A stretch of 64,000 bases of DNA, from assembly GCF_963576675.1 (NCBI RefSeq), contig NC_088913.1, positions 78,429,001-78,493,000 of the forward strand. Direction: 5' to 3'. This stretch comes from Euphorbia lathyris (Eukaryota; Streptophyta; Magnoliopsida; Malpighiales; Euphorbiaceae). The notes beneath the pieces were generated by a model, which was given only the letters and a program-made list of their open reading frames with translations, made no database searches and was not told the DNA's origin. Of this stretch, positions 63,950 through 64,000 are shown piece after piece. Position numbers and translations under genes: made by a program. How positions within the stretch are numbered: the first letter of the stretch is position 1; every line of letters begins with the position of its first letter.

Positions 63950-64000
63950 ATGACTGACCGGAGAAGTTATGCTCATGTGGTGGCTGAGGAAGAAGGTCCG
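63950..64000 (+). CDS. Start of gag of copia G, cut by window edge
   Basis: ATG 63950 opens a frame MTDRRSYAHVVAEEEGP that runs off the window. It is 22 nt after the PBS, a usual gag position. Too short for family assignment by itself. Confidence 0.55.
   Translation, partial: MTDRRSYAHVVAEEEGP

Overview
The window is repeat-dominated nuclear DNA of a flowering plant, most likely a eudicot. The evidence is plant-type LTR retrotransposons (Ty1/copia SIRE-type, Ty3/gypsy chromovirus-type), AT-rich spacers, spliced fragments of plant genes, and a small family of C-TERMINALLY ENCODED PEPTIDE (CEP) hormone precursor genes. I see no bacterial, organellar or CRISPR features. The only host gene that still looks able to make its product is one CEP gene at 37278-37508.

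Layout. 1-8517: minus-strand SIRE-type copia element A, cut by the left edge and inserted into the gag of an unrelated copia element D (8518-9487, leader to 10215). 10216-12521 and 34739-36631: a CACTA-type transposon end with subterminal repeats, then pieces of at least three, probably four, host genes in one orientation: the 5' part of GDP-L-galactose phosphorylase (VTC2) with its upstream-ORF leader, two exons of a WDR70-like WD40 protein, three exons of a PhoD-like phosphatase, and two unidentified exons. The block is split by SIRE element C (12522-34738, TSD TGTGT). C's 3' LTR is itself split by the youngest and most intact SIRE element, B (13361-24950, TSD AGATT).

36690-64000: a segmentally triplicated CEP locus. 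Each unit carries a decayed CEP copy (36774, 47237, 62990) about 0.5 kb or more upstream of a better one (37278, 49413, 63482). The first is intact, the second is frameshifted and altered in the peptide, and the third is cut off before the peptide by a copia LTR. Because the units are copies of one another, several insertions have an empty site in the same window. Insertions here are two LINE fragments, two related gypsy elements of different age (40421-46002 minus, TSD AAACG; 50289-55888 plus, TSD AAGAG), a poly(A)-tailed retroposon with a CACTA MITE inside it just upstream of the second CEP TATA box, a TAA-TSD Tourist-like MITE, a fold-back MITE in a deleted copia element, a copia integrase fragment, and a MULE-type MITE with a 9-bp TSD.

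How the parts work together. In the SIRE elements gag (four CCHC knuckles) is followed in frame by one UAG and then pol. A third ORF of 930-960 codons sits downstream in the env-like position. In the gypsy elements one gag-pol frame runs through the polypurine tract 124 nt into the 3' LTR, as described for CRM-type chromoviruses. The insertion order can be read directly: gene-fragment block, then C, then B; LINE, then gypsy 1; retroposon before or with its CACTA MITE; gypsy 2 very recent, since its LTRs are almost identical. Family names come from my reading of the proteins, without database searches.
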